A DNA stretch of 47,047 bases. Source: Funneliformis mosseae (Eukaryota; Glomeromycota; Glomeromycetes; Glomerales; Glomeraceae). The stretch is taken from positions 1 through 47,047 of the forward strand of contig CAJVPP010000118.1 of assembly GCA_910592005.1 (NCBI GenBank), in the 5' to 3' direction. The position numbers and the translations under genes were made by a program. Below are positions 11,201-24,537 of this stretch, piece by piece (position 1 is the first letter of the stretch; each line of letters opens with the position of its first letter). Below the pieces are notes generated by a model, which searched no databases, was not told where the DNA came from, and was given only the letters and a program-made list of their open reading frames with translations.

Positions 11201-12072
11201 GTGTGGCTGGAACGGAGGATGAAACTGCATCCGTTACTAAAGAGATTCAAACAAAACAAGACAAAATTACAACACCCTCAAGTTCTTCTTCTACTAATGT
11301 CAATGCCACAAAAACAACAGTTTCAGAAACAATTTCAACGAAACCCGTTCAAACTATATCAATCACATCTTTACAATCGTCACCGCCAACATCCACGAAA
11401 GCAACTTCTTCACAAGAAGTCTTTCCTTCCAAATTTGATTCTCCTTCACAAGTTTATCCTTCACAAAATGTGACACTTCAACAACGTTCCAACATCACTA
11501 AACGTGCTAGCACAAACACTTCATTATCACGAAGTCCTTCATATGAAAAGTTTAAAGCTAGTGCAGCATCACCTAAAACTCAAAGACCGATTTCCATTTC
11601 AATCCAGAAATCCAAACTTAGGTTCGAAGATATATTGAATGATATGGAAAATAGTGGAACAGGATCACCGAAATCCTCTATTGCATCGAATTCTAAATAT
11701 AGTTGGATGATTGAAGGCTACACAGATGAAGATGATAATTCTTTGTTTAATCCAAAGAGGGCAAGTATTGGTAGTATTAATAGTTTATCTGGATTATCAT
11801 CAGATTTTTCAAAAGACACAGACGATGATGTTTTCAAATCTATTTCTACACCTAACCAAAGAAAGACAAGGAATTCATCGATTGTATCTTCACTTTATTC
11901 CGAAAGGATTGATCCGTTAGGAGCATCTCCTTTCGCACAAAAAAACATGAGTCGAGAAAGAAGTGAAAGTATTGGATCAGCTTCATCAAGCAATGAAAAA
12001 AGATCGAGTAGTCATATCTTTACAACCAATACACCTGTTTTGCCAGTTGATGACCCTTTGGGGGTTTTGTAA
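8244..12072 (+). CDS. TBC1D5-like Rab GTPase-activating protein
   Basis: Ten exons give a 929-residue protein: 8244-8272, 8343-8454, 8569-8745, 8824-8891, 8965-9292, 9363-9419, 9498-9622, 10027-10169, 10246-10559 and 10636-12072. All joins keep frame with GT-AG introns of 70-118 bp except one of 404 bp (9623-10026). The TBC domain spans about residues 20-400. The arginine-finger motif IRQDVER has Arg128, and the glutamine-finger motif YRQG has Gln163. Diagnostic of TBC1D5 are LRSVFWK, the DPELYNHLKDLDIEPQLYG stretch and WIRLLFGREFPL. The remaining ~450 residues are Ser/Thr-rich and apparently disordered, with a short coiled-coil stretch (EEITKLKEQNRQIA). The family stimulates GTP hydrolysis by Rab7 and works with retromer on endosomes and in autophagy. 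The start at 8244 is chosen because MESQSFEEV splices directly onto KTKWDVIFKDPL, the usual beginning of the domain. Confidence 0.93.
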
Positions 12073-12457
12073 TTATAATTATGTATATTAGTACATTATC
12101 ACCATCATTTTCTCAAAAAAAAAAAAAAAAAAAAAAGGCATTAAATATTTATCCAATGATTGATTTTACTTTTTCTTTTTTCTTTTTTTATTATCATCAT
12201 TATCCTTTGTACTTGTATAAATTTGCATTATTTTCTATAAACTTCGAGAAATAATGATAAATAAATAATCGTTTTTATTTTGAATTTAATTGGATTGTTA
12301 TAATATTATTCCGTAAAAAAAAAAAATTGAAATATTTAAGGTTGGAATTATATTTTTTAACCGAAAATTAGTACATTAAAATTCATGACTAAAAAAGATG
12401 TAAAAAAAAAAAAAAAGGAGTTTTGTGGTATTTTGAACCATAATATACGTCTAAGTA
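12073..12457. other. Convergent 3' region between TBC gene and ykt6
   Basis: Both flanking genes end here. The sequence has a 22-A run at 12115-12136, T-rich stretches and AATAAATAAATAA near 12257-12269 that could serve polyadenylation. No coding potential was seen. Confidence 0.5.
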
Positions 12458-13278
12458 TCATGAAATAGTACAGCAACTATTTGTCTTTTATAATGAAAAA
12501 ATAAAATATATTAGAAAATGATTTTGTTATAATATTCCAAATGACAATACTAACCTTTCTAGCTTGTTTATAAAATGCTTTAGATTGAAAAGAAATCTCT
12601 TGTGACCTATCTATCAAATCGTCCAACTTTTCCCCACGTTGTAAAAGGGATTCAATTGTTCGATTCTAATAATTAACAAAAAAATAATTACAAAAAAAAG
12701 TCTTGATTTCAAAAAGGTTCAATTAAAGAAATCATTGATTTTACCATGACTTGTTTTGTTTCATCCAATTGTTCTTGTACTTTTACAATCTGATCTGCTT
12801 GCTTGGGATCTTGATATTTAACTATATAAGTTTTTAATTCTGGGTAAGAGATTGTACCAACTTTAGAAAAATCATTATGAGGAAATTTTATGAGGAATTC
12901 GTCAAGAATCTTGTTCAATACAGAGAATGATACACGTTGTGGATATTCTTCATCTGTAATCATGACTCCTGTAAGAGGAATGTCGGAACGAGAGTAAACA
13001 TAACCTACATAGGCTATAAATATAATTGATCCATTAATATCCGAAATACGTAATGTTTAAAAGTATTTAGACGTAAAAGAGTTCATACGTTGTTCTTCAA
13101 CGCGTTGTCTTTGACCGGGTTTCGTTCCCGCTGCAATTGCTTTAGAAATTACCATAATAATATCCTGAACAGTGCTGCGCTGAAAGAAACCAAAACTTGA
13201 GAGATCGTACTCTGCAGTCAACCTAATAACTTCATTACGAGAATCTTTGGAGTAAATTGAAATTGAATAAACTTTCAT
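12458..13278 (-). CDS. YKT6: Ykt6, prenylated longin R-SNARE
   Basis: Four exons on the minus strand (13278-13089, 13013-12745, 12665-12555, 12484-12458) encode 198 residues, the usual Ykt6 length. Residues 1 to about 125 form the longin domain (MKVYSISIYSK, YDLSSFGFFQRSTVQ, ITDEEYPQRV, LNKILDEF). The SNARE motif follows, with zero-layer arginine Arg163 in LLQRGEKLDDL. The protein ends NSCCTIS: Cys195 with TIS forms a CAAX box (Ser in the last position suggests farnesylation) and Cys194 is the neighbouring palmitoylation cysteine. Ykt6 cycles between cytosol and membranes and acts in Golgi, endosome, vacuole and autophagosome fusion. The last coding exon has only nine codons but carries the whole lipid-anchor signal. 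The gene is divergent from exo84 and convergent with the TBC gene. Confidence 0.96.
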
Positions 13279-13627
13279 ATTGAACAAGACAATCAATTAT
13301 GGCGCATGTTGATCAAGGCGAGCTTTTTTATATAAACATTCTGCCAATCAATTTAGAGATATCGGAATATTCTATCTTCCCCAGTAACATCAAAATTTCC
13401 CACCTCACGTGACCACAACTATATGTCATCAGTGTTTGTCACGAGAATAACGATATTTAGATGGTGTTACAGAGGGTCTATAAATGATTAATTTGTCGGT
13501 TGTGCGAGTCGAACAAAAAACGCATTTTTTTTTTGACGGTCAAAGTTTTTCAAATTTCATGCCGAGTAACTTTTTGCTTCTTGTCAAAGTCATTCCTATT
13601 ATTTAACCACAAACTGATCCAACAACC
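13279..13627. promoter_or_regulatory. Shared divergent promoter of ykt6 and exo84
   Basis: These 349 bp separate the two start codons. They contain the palindromic E-box-like TCACGTGA at 13405-13412, the class of site bound by bHLH factors such as fungal Cbf1, and a TTTTTTATATAAAC stretch at 13324-13337 near the ykt6 side that resembles a TATA region. Function is inferred from position and motif only. Confidence 0.5.
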
Positions 13628-16506
13628 ATGAATAGTCTGAATAGTCAAATTTCAAGTAGCAAACCTCGCGGCATCAATATTCGCATAGCTAATGCAATAA
13701 ATGGGATCGAAAAAAGTATCTCCCCGTCTTCACCCGGTTTTATTTCGAAAAAAATGAGTCGCAGTGTTTTAAAAGCTGAAGGGAAATGGAACAATAACAA
13801 TCTTAGTCCTGGTAGACCTTACACACCTGATGAGGATATAAAGGAACCACCTGCCATTGATATAGTAGAATTTGCAGGCGATGATTTTAGACCTGAAACA
13901 TGTACGTTGATAAGGTTTTTTAAAATAAAACCAGATTTATTGAATTTGATCGAAATTCGTTATATATATTTATCTTTAAATAAAAATCATGGTCAGATAT
14001 CCAAAAGGCACTATCTACTGCCACCGAAGAAGGGGTGAGAGCTTTTTTGGACACATTGCAAGAATCAAAAGATTTAGCGGCTAGCGATTTGCAAAGAAAT
14101 GTGTATAAGAACTATAATGAATTCATGACAATATCCCAAGAGATATCAAATATCCTTTCTTTAAATAATGCATCAGATCATTGATAAAGTTCAAAGGCTT
14201 TAATATGTTTATTCTTGACCTAGATGGATCATATTTTACAGTTAGAAAGTGATATGCTTGTATTGCGAGGACTCTTGAATGAGTTGCGCAATGTCAGTGA
14301 CAATTTAAGAGATGATAGTACTGATTCCGTTAACATTGGGCCCGGTATGTTGATTATTAAACAATCTATAATATATTATACTGATGGTAATTTACATTAT
14401 ACTATTCAATTTATAGTGACTTCAGTAACTTCAGAGCCAATTGGACCAAGAAGGCGCAACCCAACTTTAAATAATGCTACTGATATGCAATCAATTTGGA
14501 AAGCACAAATTCAACAATTATGGGCGGGTGTGGAAGGTGCTCAGGTTATCATCTCTCTTTAATTTAACTTTTTTCTTTTTTTTAAAAAAAAAAAATGGCT
14601 GATAGTTTTCATTTTCATTTTTTTCCCAGAACTTTGTGTCGTTGGAACCTGGAAGACACATACTTCGCGAGTGCTCTAATTTTGTAGAAATTAGTTTTAG
14701 TACAAATAAGCCAAAACAATCTGTGCATATATTTTTATTAAACGATTGTTTATTGGTTGCTAGTAAAAAGAAACGTCAAGCGTCCAAAGATACTTCAAAA
14801 GCAAAATTAGTTGCCGATCGTTGTTTTTCTTTGGAGGATATAACCCTGATGGACGTGAAAGATACTGAAGGTTTTGTACAAAGTTGGATTATTACGATTA
14901 ATGATGCATCCGTTTGAGTGTCAACCTAAAAAATTTATTCCTGTCGATTAGAACAAGTGAATTTCATTAAAATCTTGAAGCATCCCACGGATCAGTTTAT
15001 TTTCCAATCTGGAAATGCTGAAGAGAAAAAAAATTTATTAAACATGACCAAACGTGCAACTGACGACATGATGTCAGCCAAAGCCGCAAAACATGCTGGT
15101 ATGCTTGAAAGTATTTCTAATATATTACAATTACCCAAGTTCTAACATGTGAAATCATTTAATAGATTCTGTGATGGCCGCAGTAAGCGCTCATTAAATC
15201 TTATCAAAACAAGAATAATGATGGAAAAAAAAAATGTTTAATAATATAATTCTAATCACATTATGATAGAAATCACAACAGCAACAACATACTCCACTCA
15301 TAAGAACTCTTTCAAGAAAGAATAAGGGCCCACCACCATCATTAAGAGCCTTAAGGCAATCTGTTCCTTTGCCAGTAAAAACTCCTAGAGAACTTACAAT
15401 GGATAATATTCGCGAAATTGAAGATTTGGCAGATGAGTTGGATGTTCATATTGCAACGCGAGAATTTGAGGAAGCTGTCGAGAATATTGAAAAAGGTATT
15501 TGTTATTCTTCACAAGGAATGTTCATTCTAAACGTATAGAACAATTGTTAATCAAAATTTTATTTCATATTATGAATTATAGCAAAGAGTTCTCTCACTA
15601 ACGTATCAACTTCAAATTCTACAAAATTGGATGCGATTCGTACGAAAATGGAGGATCGCGTTGTTCGATTGTCTCTTGCTATTAGTCGTGATCTCACAAA
15701 TCCTGACGTGAAAAAATCGCACGTACAGAAATGTGTACGATGGTTATTTCATCTTGGATACGGAGAACAGGTAGCATACCATTATAACAAACTAAAATTT
15801 TATCATTCGATTTAGTTATTTTAACATCAAAGTATGATCTAGGCACGAGAATTGTTCCTTGTTGCGAGAACCGAAAATATTCGGATAAGAACAAAGTAAG
15901 CTTCAGTTTTTTTTTTCCGCCGAGAAATTTGAATTATAAATGCAGTATTCAAGTAAATGATTTGGTTTTCTAGACAATTAAAATTTGAGGGTGATATACC
16001 ACAATATATTAATGAATTATCTCTAGTATATTTTACATTAATTAAAAACACGTGTGACTGGTATAATGCTTCGTTTAGAGACATGAGGATGGCTTCGGGT
16101 AACTATTTTCTTTAGATTAAAAGGTTGAATCTAATATATATATATAGCTAACCTTTGTTTTTGAATAGGTCTTGTAAAGTGGGTACAAGAGGAAATGGGA
16201 CATTATGCAAATATGTTTAGACGACAAGTATATAGTTTGCATAATCGTGATGACAGGATTGTACAAGAATGTTTGAGGTATACTAGAGAACACTGTTTAA
16301 TGGTAAAGTATTGAAATCTCCTTCCTTCCTAGTATGAATTCTATTTGAAACTTACGTTTATATATATATATTAGTTACGCGAAGTTGGGTTGGACCTTAA
16401 ATTTTTATTAGATAATCTATTGCAACCTAGCAAAAATGGAAATTCATTGGAAAATAATGAAATGGCTACTGTAATCGAAGAGGATGATTATTTATTAAAC
16501 TCATAG
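13628..16506 (+). CDS. EXO84: Exocyst complex subunit Exo84
   Basis: Thirteen exons give 640 residues: 13628-13901, 13997-14149, 14240-14344, 14417-14544, 14630-14870, 14952-15098, 15166-15182, 15270-15495, 15583-15770, 15843-15895, 15974-16098, 16169-16302 and 16375-16506. After a disordered N-terminus (about 1-85) comes the Vps51/Exo84 coiled coil (DLQRNVYKNYNEFMTISQE, KLESDMLVLRGLLNEL), then a PH-like domain from EPGRHILRE through VHIFLLNDCLLVASKKKR, then the helical C-terminal Exo84 domain (WLFHLGYGEQ, ARELFLVART, LVYFTLIKNTCDWY). Exo84 is one of eight exocyst subunits tethering secretory vesicles to the plasma membrane. Intron 2 is an AT-AC U12-type intron (see separate entry). Exon 7 is a 17-nt microexon. 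The exon 5 donor at 14871 is weak (GTTTTG), but it is the only donor found there that keeps the downstream PH frame. Confidence 0.92.
14150..14239 (+). other. U12-type AT-AC intron in exo84
   Basis: This 90-bp intron starts ATATCCTTT, an exact match to the U12 AT-AC donor consensus, and ends TTTTAC. The branch-point candidate ATTCTTGAC at 14211-14219 matches 7 of 9 positions of TTCCTTRAY, with its adenosine 21 nt from the 3' end, which is slightly far. Splicing 14149 to 14240 creates AAG and reads ISQEI-S-K-LESDM, the conserved Exo84 coiled-coil sequence. No GT-AG choice here restores frame, because the unspliced frame meets a stop at about 14181. Confidence 0.85.
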
Positions 16507-16856
16507 GGTGTATAAAAAAATATTTTAATTTTGTCTCTAAAAAAAAAAAAAAAATAATAATTAATTCGACTTAATACCCATTATTACTCAAGGAAAGGTT
16601 GAAATCAAATTGTTATTATCCGATATAATATATGCGCTCTAAATTTCGGTATTTTTCCTATCTTCCAATCCATTAGGAAACAACAAATTGTAATTAAAAA
16701 GTCAATCAAATAGATAATATTTAATAGTAATGCTCGTTCTTTCAAAAGAAAAAAAAAATAAATAAAAAATAAAATAATAATTGTAATTTATTTTTTTATA
16801 TTTTTGGTAATTTACATTTACGATTCCAAATTTTAATATGGTCAAGAGCATATTAA
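16507..16856. other. Convergent 3' region between exo84 and psma5
   Basis: Both neighbours end here. The sequence is AT-rich with A runs near 16538-16553 and 16749-16758 and AATAAA-like words that could serve polyadenylation on either strand. No gene was seen. Confidence 0.5.
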
Positions 16857-18247
<1,391 letters not shown>

Positions 18248-20209
18248 ATGATAAAAGTGATACCACTCGGTGCAGGTCAAGATGTCGGACGTAGTTGTAT
18301 TCTTATATCTATGGGTGATGATAGTACGGGAACTAAAAATATAATGTTTGATTGTGGAATGCATATGGGTTATAATGATGATAGAAGATTTCCGGATTTT
18401 TCATATATTTCCAAAACGAATCGATTCACCGAGCAATTGGATTGTATCATAGTAAGTCATTTTCACTTGGATCATTGTGGTAAGTGTTCAAATTTACAAT
18501 TAATCTTTTCATGCTCGATACTCTTTAGTTTTTATTGATCGTTTCTCACTTTAGGTGCCTTGCCATATTTCACTGAAATGTGTGGGTACGAAGGACCTAT
18601 CTATATGACACATCCTACCAAAGCCATTTGTCCTATATTACTTGAGGATTATCGAAAGATTACCGTCGAAAGAAAGGGGGAAACGAATTTCTTCACGTCT
18701 CAAATGATTAAAAATTGTATGAAGAAGGTCACCGCGGTAAACCTTCATCAGACGATTAAAGTTAATGGTGATGATGATTTAGAAATCAAACCATTTTATG
18801 CTGGTCACGTTTTGGGCGCGGCCATGTTTTATGTACGCGTGGGTTCACAATCGGTAGTTTACACGGGAGATTACAACATGACTCCTGATCGACACTTGGG
18901 CGCGGCGTGGATAGATAAAGTACGTCCGAACCTGTTAATAACCGAATCAACTTATGCCACCACTATACGCGATTCCAAAAGAACACGTGAACGTGACTTT
19001 CTAAAGAAAGTTCATGATTGCGTTTCACAAGGAGGGAAGGTTCTCATACCAGTTTTTGCTCTTGGACGTGCCCAAGAGCTATGTATCTTAATTGAAACGT
19101 ATTGGGAGAGGAATAATCTTAATGTACCCGTTTACTTCTCGGCCGGTATGACCGAGAAAGCCAACGATTATTATAAACTTTTTATTAATTGGACGAATGA
19201 GAAGATTAAAAATACTTTTGTTCAACGAAATATGTTCGACTTTAAGCATATCAAACCCTGGGATCGACAATATATGGATTTACCGGGTCCCGCGGTTTTA
19301 TTCGCCACCCCTGGTATGTTACACATCGGCACATCCTTGGAAGTCTTTAAGAAGTGGGCACCACATCCGGAGAATATGGTCATCATGCCCGGATATTGTG
19401 TGGCTGGTACTGTAGGAGCCAAAGTTCTCAACGGGGACAAGGAGATTTATATAGATGCTTACAATAAGATCACTGTAAATATACAAGTGAAAAATTTGTC
19501 TTTCAGCGCGCATGCTGACGCCAAGGGAATTTTACAACTTATAAAGCAGTGCGACCCAAGAAATGTAATGTTGGTTCACGGGGAGAAGGCAAAGATGGAA
19601 TTTCTGCAAGAGAAGATTAAGCGTGAGTGTAAGATTCCATGTTTTTCACCGGCCAACGGAGAAACTTTAATTATCAATACACCCCTTTCCATACCCGTTG
19701 ATGTTTCGGTTGATTTGCTCAAACGTCACCATGCCGCACAAAAGCTTCCTTTCCCCACCTCGGATGAGAAAATTGACATTACGCGTATCAAGCCCGTGAA
19801 TGAGATTCCCATACAAGGTGTTTTGTCAATGGAACCGGATCGAATACCGAGATTAATGGATGCCGATGAAGCGATGCGCGATGCAAACCTACCATTACGA
19901 GAGTTAACGTTTGAATTTATTAAGACTTTTGATCCCAGCAAGGTGCAAAAAAATCTTGACGCGTCACCTCACGTTGACGTTCGCGTTCGAGCTTTGGAAA
20001 TCGTCTATGAAGCAGTAACGAAAGCTCTTAGAGGCAAAATGTCATGTACGGAAATAACAAAGATACCATCACAGATAAAGATAAGAAGCATGTTAATAAG
20101 CGTATCGGACGACAATACCAACTCTCTTAATATTTCGTGGAACCATCGAGATGAGAATCTGGCCAATTACCTGATGTCGATAATAGATAAGGCCCTTCCT
20201 GATGAGTGA
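18248..20209 (+). CDS. INTS11: Integrator subunit 11 (CPSF73-like endonuclease)
   Basis: Two exons (18248-18479, 18555-20209) encode 628 residues (human INTS11 is 600). The N-terminus [15 protein letters not shown] followed by [19 protein letters not shown] is specific to INTS11 rather than CPSF73. The metallo-beta-lactamase zinc site is intact: HFHLDH (His71, His73, Asp75, His76), His162 in AGHVLGAAM and Asp183 in [14 protein letters not shown]. The beta-CASP part includes [36 protein letters not shown] and [15 protein letters not shown]11 is the RNA endonuclease of Integrator, cleaving snRNA 3' ends and nascent transcripts in the nucleus. The in-frame upstream extension from 18188 has no ATG before 18248 and is Ile/Asn/Lys-rich, so 18248 is the start. 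The gene has one intron, against 5-12 in the four genes to its left, and more CpG than they show. Confidence 0.96.
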
Positions 20210-22094
20210 TTCTTTATCATCTTAATTAAATATATGATATCTTGTCACACTGTATTTACGTTTCGATAAACTTGAGGTTTAAATAATGACCGTCACTGAT
20301 AAGGTTTATCTAGTTTCTCCCATTATATAACCGCGAGAAAATGTTCGATTAATTATTTGTAATCATCAACGACGATCTAGATTTCAACCTCGTTACTTTT
20401 TGATTTCTTGGTGATGATTTGAAGGGTGATCTACATAACTCTGGCCAAACTCACTGACATAAACGTTGGACGATCCGAGTGAAAATGCTCATTGATACGA
20501 CTGAAAATGGCCATATTATAAATTTGTATCCCACGAAAAAAATTACGAATGCATTATGATGACATTCGAGTTTTTTTTTGTCGACGGATTATTCCATTCG
20601 AAGATAATTTCATTTTGTTGTTTTTGACCGATTATTTTAGTGTAATGATGATCTATTTATAATAAAAAAAAAAAATTTGGGAACATCATTAATTAAAATT
20701 ATCAGTTTATTTATTTTCATATCGGTAAGATAAGAAAAGATCATAAGACAAGTTGAAAGACATGAAAGTCCCATCATCACATAATGAGAAGAAAAGGCTG
20801 ATTATCTTTTTAATCTTTTATCAAAAAAATTCACAGTCGGACAAAAAATAAGATTGTTTTCTATTGAAAAAAGCACATGCAATTTTTTAATTCAGGACAA
20901 AAAAAAAACCCCTCATTCCAAATCCACGCCACTCTCCCACACTTTCAAAAATAGACATTGAATTGAATAATAAAAAGGCAATCACAAAGTGTCACGCAAT
21001 AACATTGAAATCAGATATGAAATTAAAAAATAATCCGTTATATATATATATAAATTACATATATATATTTATTTATTTATTTACTTGACAATTTATTAAA
21101 GCAGATATCAAATCATCAAAAAGCACATCCTATAACATCCCAATGGAAATATGATACGATTTTTTTAACAACCTTCTTCTATTTAAAACAGGGATTTTCG
21201 CGGGTGTCACGAAGAATGTTTATTTCATGCAGAGAAGATATTATGTTGATGGATGTTCTACTTAAAACATACTAAAAAAAAAGAACAGTTTTCTTTTTTT
21301 TTTGTTCCTTTCAAAAATGGTTTTTTTTTTGTTCTTAAAATGTTGGTTACTTTTCAATTCAAGTTTTGTTCTGTTTTCGTTTTTACAGAAGGGTTCATAT
21401 AAAAAATTGTTGTATTGTGCAAATCTGACTCGGGGAAGCGTTGTACTTGCATATCTGGTATTTTATCTTTTTATCTGTTTGTAGCATACAGCTGATAACG
21501 TCCCTTATCAGTGTTCTGTTGATTTTTTTTTTCATTTTTTTTTTTTTTTTTTTGAAAACTTTTTTTTCCTGCTTTTTTTAGCCGATTTTTTGAATAAACA
21601 AAGTATTCACTGGTTAAGAAGTTTGACAATCGTTTAAAAAGGAAATACAAAAGATTGAAAAAAAAAAAAAAAAAAGATCCTTTACTGATAAAAAAAAAAA
21701 AAAAATAATAATTGATTCTCCACATTATTCTCCACAATATAAATTAATAAAAAAACTACTAAACTAAAAATTACTATTTAACCACCACCCCGTGCAATTG
21801 ATTTTCTATTTTTTTTTCACACGCGATTTTGACTTCACAAAACAAAAAAAAAAAATAATCATTCAACGCATAAAAAAAAATATAATTTCCCAATTCTTTT
21901 AAAGCCCTTTTTTTTTTATTTTTTTTTTATTTTTTTTTTTAGAAAGGAAAAAAAATAAATAAAATAAATAATAAACAACAAATTACCTAAAATAATATAT
22001 AAAATAAAAAAATAAAAAAGTAAAATAAAGAGAAACTTTTTTTTTTTTTTTTTCGAACAATCTTATCACACACATTTTTTACCATTAAAAAACA
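20210..22094. other. Long intergenic/5' leader region before the CSL gene
   Basis: This 1.9-kb region has no supported gene. It starts with the ints11 3' end and becomes increasingly homopolymeric: long T and A runs between about 21280 and 22055, plus a TATATATA tract at 21041-21069. It probably holds the promoter and a long leader of the CSL gene. Two Phe/Lys-rich open frames near 21300-21740 follow from the homopolymers and are not called. Confidence 0.5.
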
Positions 22095-24270
22095 ATGGAT
22101 AACGCTACATTGGGTTCCCCAAAGTCCCAAAATCCAAAGTATCTTTTTTCTCCGCAACCTCAAATTTATGGTGAACAGGCTTTGGACCACAGATATCAAT
22201 ACATTGGAGGCAATAATCTGGAAACACTATTGAATGCCATTGAGGTTGCCCCAGCTGATTTGACTCATTCAAAATGTTCCTACCAAAATCGTTTCACGGA
22301 AAGAAGTGGCGAAAAACAATCGGTGACGAATCGTTGTTCACATGACAAACAAAATAAGCATTGTTATCAACATGATGAAAATCAACGTAATCTTCATATG
22401 CAAGAGCAGCCATCACCGTTTCATTCAAATCGTTTACTTCCACCTCCCATTACCAATTCCATTTCTTCACCACGTAAATCCGATTCGAGTGGCGCATTGA
22501 CACCTGCAGCGATGTCAATCTCTTCATTGATTGATTTGGAACAGCCAATTCAAGGGTCCACACCTTTAACCCCTCCAGATACCACATTAAATACGTTCCC
22601 AGGTCTTTCGACGAGTCCGACGAAAACGTCACCAATTGCCTCACCGGTTCCTCTCGCCTCCATGCTTCCATCCGCTCCAATGTCTGTACCTTCACCTACG
22701 GACTCGATTCCATTCCCCCGTTTACAACCTTCACCACCAAGCAACATTTTCTTGAACACATTTCCACTTCCAAGCGTCAATCAAGCAATTGGGGAAGTTG
22801 ATCGCTCGCGCCATTCACCCCCACCCTTAATCTCAAATTCAAATAAAAGGAAGTGGGATTCAACCGACAGCTCCATCTTGAGTAGCCCTTATATGGAAGA
22901 GTCACTTTCCAAAATCCGACGTCCAATGGACGATTATTTGAATGAAGTTGTACCAATACAGCCAAGGCTTCAGTATCATCAAATCGACGGATCATCATCA
23001 AGTCCATATCAAATGACCACCGTAACCTGTCAACACGCGACGGTTGCACAAAAGTCATACGGGAGCGAGAAGAGGTTCTTATGTCCACCACCGGTCGTTA
23101 TGATTGAGAGGCCACATAATGATTGTAGAAACTTTCATGGGAAACCCGAAGTGACCATGTCGGTTGTTTGCGAGAACGGTGATCGTTCCTTAGAACAAAA
23201 GACGTTGCTCGATGAAAATCTTAAGGGCACATTCAAATATTTACACGTTAGTGGAACCGCAAAGGCCAAATACTTTGAACTTAAGTTAAAAATTTTTACA
23301 AAAAATTCAACCATTCCATACGCCGTGTTCAAATCGGCGCCTGTTACCATCATTTCCAAACCATCAAAGAAAACAGCAAAAGCGAGGAACGTATCGTCTT
23401 GTATTCTATCAGGGTGTCACGTTTCCCTCTTTAATCGTATAAATTCACAAACGGTGCGAACGAAATATATGGGGATTGAAGGAGGACAATTATGCGCCAA
23501 GAATTCTTCATGGTCCTCATTTGTCATCACTGTGATGAACAGTAATGACAACAATAATAACAATAATCACAACGGGTTGAGTTCCTTCCCGACCACGAAT
23601 GTACCACAAAAAGGATCAACGTCGCCGTCATCACAATCCTCCAATAACAATTGTTCGAATTCTATCCCGGTCACATACGGTTCGGAAGTCATTCTAAGCG
23701 ACCCCACTACGGGGTACACCTCTGATCGATTAATTATACGTAAAGTTGAAAAGGGTCGTATAACTCAAGGAGCGTGCGGACCCGTTAGTCAAATGCAAAA
23801 GATCGCTTTACAATGTGTTCGATCGAATAGGTGTGAATCCCACTATCTTAGTGCGGCAGGACCGATAACAATGGATAGTCCCCATTCACAAGATCAATGC
23901 ACAGTTAGCGGTGCATCGCCTTACCTTGGGTATCAATCTTCTCGTGTCGTACATATGCAAAATGTAGAATTTAAGGAACCATTCAGAATGGTTAGTATGC
24001 AAAACGTTTCGTGTGCCGCCAAGAATGATCCCTTGGCTTCCCCAACAATCGTTGAAGAAGTTGATGATTACTTGTGTTGGACAATCGTTGGAATTTGTAA
24101 GTATATTAAATACATTTTTAAGCGTCGTTATTTTTTTTTTGATCTTATAACGAATTGGCGCTGATATTATTATTATTATTATTTTTTTTTTTGATCCAGG
24201 TAAATTTCAATACACATTATGCGAACCGTTACCATCTACGTCAACCCCAAGTACGCCTATTTCCCAATAA
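22095..24270 (+). CDS. CSL (CBF1/Su(H)/LAG-1) family transcription factor
   Basis: Two exons (22095-24096, 24200-24270) encode 690 residues. The first ~300 are low-complexity, Pro/Ser-rich (SPPLISNSNKRKWDSTDS). The N-terminal Rel-like DNA-binding domain begins about residue 310 with TVAQKSYGSEKRFLCPPP. The beta-trefoil domain starts about residue 420 (SKPSKKTAKARN, CHVSLFNRINSQTVRTKYM, GGQLCAKNSSW), is interrupted by an Asn/Ser-rich insert at about 481-526, and resumes with GSEVILSDPTTGYTSDRLII, RKVEKG, GPVSQMQKIAL and WTIVGICKFQYTL. The family binds GTGGGAA-like sites; fungal members act without Notch, for example S. pombe Cbf11/Cbf12 in adhesion and cell cycle. The protein ends 18 residues after FQYTL, where the C-terminal TIG/RHR-C domain should start, so it appears to lack it. 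Start ATG context is ACAATGG. Confidence 0.93.
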
Positions 24271-24497
24271 GATATTTTTATGAGATTATTTTCATTTATG
24301 GAATTTTCTTTTTTTTTGTATATAGTCTTAATATATATATATATACATATATTTTTTATACGTGTAATTATTAGCGCTTTTACGCGTGTTTGTATGAATT
24401 TGTTTAAAAATTATGTCGAATCACCAAATTTTTGTACAGAAAAACTAAGATTGTTTTTGATTTTTTGATTTTTTTTGGTGGATCAAATTACTCGTTT

Positions 24498-24537
<40 letters not shown>

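Noticed and set aside
14871..14917. Extension of exo84 exon 5 to VQSWIITINDASV
   Set aside because: It cannot be spliced in phase to exon 6. Ending at 14870 keeps frame and gives a PH-domain sequence that aligns better with other fungal Exo84 proteins.
21302..21737. Open frames in the homopolymer-rich leader before the CSL gene
   Set aside because: They are translations of T or A runs (Phe or Lys strings) and lack any conserved sequence.
22450..23359. Open frames antisense to the CSL gene
   Set aside because: They mirror the coding strand's composition, contain no domain and have no independent start or splice signals.
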